Assembly (NCBI GenBank): GCA_947484245.1
Contig: CANKOT010000113.1
Span: forward strand, 1-7,222
Direction: 5' to 3'
Source of the DNA: Comamonadaceae bacterium
GTDB taxonomy: Bacteria > Pseudomonadota > Gammaproteobacteria > Burkholderiales > Burkholderiaceae
DNA length: 7,222 nucleotides
Shown: positions 6,275 to 7,222 of the stretch, one piece after another
How the letters are laid out: each line of letters starts with the position of its first letter
Numbering within the stretch: position 1 is the first letter of the stretch
Position numbers and translations under genes: made by a program
Notes under the pieces: generated by a model
Told to the model about the DNA's origin: nothing
The model's input: the letters and a program-made list of their open reading frames with translations, nothing else
Databases searched by the model: none

Positions 6275-6433
6275 ATTACAAAGCAACAGGAGACGTAATT
6301 AAGGGTTAGGCTTGGTGTTTAACGCAAAAACCGAAGCATGGTGAGCGTTTATAGCCTAGCAGTGTTAAATTTTCTCTACATTAATTCTATTTCGTCGGCA
6401 TTTTGGAAATTTTTTTCAGCCCACAAAACAACT
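6275..6433 (-). promoter_or_regulatory. upstream region of the NusG-like gene
   Basis: This 159-base gap is AT-rich in its right half. The minus strand has TATAAA (6348-6353) as a possible -10, but there is no recognisable -35 at the usual distance. No hairpin with a T-run marks the end of the MarR-like gene, so read-through from it is possible. The 8-mer AGAATTAA (minus strand, 6381-6388) also occurs in the exporter leader (5713-5720). Confidence 0.25.
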
Positions 6434-6793
6434 TTAGGTGTTTTTGGCCTCACTCATGCATTGCCCCAGCTGGGCAAAGTAATGCTCGGCCATGGGTGTG
6501 GGCTGAACGTATTTAATGCGGTTGTCCACCTCGTCAGGCACCAGGGTGAGCACACCTTTTTGGCGCAAAGACTTCAAGCGGCGGTGCGCGGTGGTGGAAG
6601 AGACGTCCTGAGACAGGGCCATAGCTTGCAGCACGGTGATTTTTTGGCCGGCCTGCCAAACGGTGGCAAAGAGGTGCAGCAGGCGCTCTTCGACCGGGTC
6701 CAGCAGCACGAAATCAGGCAAATTTCGCAAAGATTGCACCAACTGCAAAAACCTCAAGTAGGTCTCAGAGTAGTGTTTCTGTTGATTCTGCAT
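6434..6793 (-). CDS. MarR-like winged-helix transcriptional regulator
   Basis: This is a 119-residue protein. After a short N-terminal helix (about 8-24), LDPVEERLLHLFATVWQAGQ (31-50) starts a winged helix-turn-helix. ITVLQAMALSQ (52-62) is the first HTH helix and SSTTAHRRLKSLRQKGVL (65-82) the recognition helix. The wing is VPDEVDNRIKYVQPT (85-99), with the D-x-x-x-x-R pattern near the family's usual DxRxxxxxLT. MAEHYFAQL then begins a C-terminal dimer helix. It is shorter than typical MarR proteins (about 140-150), mainly at the N-terminus. The ATG at 6793 has GAAGGG only a few bases upstream, a tight spacing. The gene lies on the same strand just before the NusG-like gene and the export operon, so a role in controlling the locus is plausible but not shown. 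The ligand is unknown. Confidence 0.75.
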   Translation of the reverse strand: MQNQQKHYSETYLRFLQLVQSLRNLPDFVLLDPVEERLLHLFATVWQAGQKITVLQAMALSQDVSSTTAHRRLKSLRQKGVLTLVPDEVDNRIKYVQPTPMAEHYFAQLGQCMSEAKNT

Positions 6794-6816
6794 AGCCCTT
6801 CATCATAGCGTTAAAG

Positions 6817-6828
6817 CTTGGCGCCAAG
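6817..6828. promoter_or_regulatory. perfect 12-bp palindrome, candidate operator
   Basis: CTTGGCGCCAAG is a perfect two-fold palindrome 24 bases upstream of the start of the MarR-like gene, in the 164-base divergent region between it and the phasin gene. Dimeric winged-helix regulators often bind such sites and autoregulate. Binding by this regulator is inference. No second copy was found in the window; only the partial CTTGG and GCGCCAAG halves recur at 6221-6245 and 6311-6315. Confidence 0.4.
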
Positions 6829-6957
6829 ACCAGTGTTCTTGCGATTCATATGGCTGCTTTTAGAAGCTGCCGCCTAATACCGCACGAAGGAGCGGCTTAA
6901 CATCGGTTGCGCTTGCTGACTTGCCCGCCTCATTCACTTTAACCCCCCACAAAACCG

Positions 6958-7222
6958 ATGCCCGCCAAAAAAACCACCACCCGATCCGAAGTAAAACCTA
7001 CCCAAGCACCACACACCGCCGGCCTGGTGCAAGACTCTGCGCAGCAAATCTGGCTGGCCGGCCTGGGCGCTTTTGCCAAGGCGCAAGAAGAAGGTAGCAA
7101 GGCTTTTCAGGGCTTGGTGAAAGAAGGCCTGAGCCTGCAGCGGCAGACCAAAGCCGCAGCCGAAGAAAAACTGGCCGAAGCCAGCCGCAAGTTCAGCAGC
7201 CTGGCCGAGGCGACCACGGGCT
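6958..7222 (+). CDS. PhaF/PhaI-type phasin, polyhydroxyalkanoate granule protein (partial, 3' end outside)
   Basis: An ATG at 6958 opens a frame of 88 codons that runs off the right edge without a stop. The protein starts MPAKKTTTRSEV, then SAQQIWLAGLGAFAKAQEEG, SKAFQGLVKEGLSLQRQTKA and an Ala/Glu/Lys-rich amphipathic helix. The IWLAGLGAFAKAQEEG-KxFxxLVKEG pattern is the signature of granule-associated phasins of the PhaF/PhaI family, which coat PHA inclusions in the cytoplasm. There is no purine-rich ribosome binding site before the ATG (the upstream bases are CCCCCCACAAAACCG), so the start is set by homology and by the end of the divergent spacer. It is transcribed away from the export locus and is probably functionally unrelated to it. 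Confidence 0.88.
   Translation, partial: MPAKKTTTRSEVKPTQAPHTAGLVQDSAQQIWLAGLGAFAKAQEEGSKAFQGLVKEGLSLQRQTKAAAEEKLAEASRKFSSLAEATTG

Noticed and set aside
6338..6808. 156-codon plus-strand ORF opposite the MarR-like gene
   Set aside because: It is antisense to a gene with a recognisable winged-helix fold, has no recognisable motif, and is best explained as a shadow frame.
6852..6896. Weak stems in the divergent region (GGC-GCTT/AAGC-GCC and GCCGC/GCGGC)
   Set aside because: Short arms with a mismatch or an 18-base loop and no T-run; within chance expectation for this length.
1..7222. CRISPR array, tRNA or rRNA, toxin-antitoxin pair, origin or att site
   Set aside because: No spaced direct repeats, cloverleaf, rRNA segments, small gene pair or DnaA-box cluster could be seen on either strand.

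Overview
The window reads as part of a betaproteobacterial chromosome, most likely Burkholderiales. The clues are the phasin type, the RfaH-like regulator and the export proteins, with roughly balanced base composition. No rRNA, tRNA or taxon marker is present, so the assignment is an inference. Almost everything lies on the minus strand and belongs to one exopolysaccharide/capsule export locus. A single plus-strand gene at the right edge belongs to a different transcription unit.

In the direction of minus-strand transcription (right to left), the locus begins with a small MarR-like winged-helix regulator (6434-6793). Next comes a 165-residue NusG paralogue of the RfaH type (5777-6274). After a large, nearly perfect hairpin (5721-5764) and an AT-rich leader comes an 803-residue SLBB-repeat polysaccharide export protein (Wza-type outer-membrane exporter, 3217-5628). 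It is followed one base later by a 402-residue Wzz/PCP chain-length protein (2007-3215). A degraded IS3-family insertion sequence (about 1588-1990) separates these from a Wzi-type outer-membrane capsule assembly protein (72-1586). At the left edge there are only a few tens of bases of possible next gene.

The inferred logic is as follows. The PCP protein and the SLBB protein form the inner-membrane/periplasm and outer-membrane halves of an export conduit. Wzi would anchor or organise the polymer at the surface. The NusG paralogue would act as a dedicated processivity/antitermination factor for the long operon that starts just downstream of its own gene. The hairpin and leader between the two are the natural candidate for the element on which it acts. 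The MarR-like protein may control the locus or itself; a perfect 12-bp palindrome lies just upstream of its start.

The clearest hidden feature is the IS3 remnant. It retains the C-terminal half of orfA, with an A7 run where IS3 elements have their frameshift site, and the C-terminal end of orfB, with an internal deletion, a frameshift and stop codons. Its last readable codons run in frame into the start of wzi, so a longest-ORF annotation of wzi would carry a transposase-derived N-terminal extension.

The divergent region 6794-6957 separates the locus from a PhaF/PhaI-type phasin gene (6958 to the edge, plus strand), which concerns polyhydroxyalkanoate granules.
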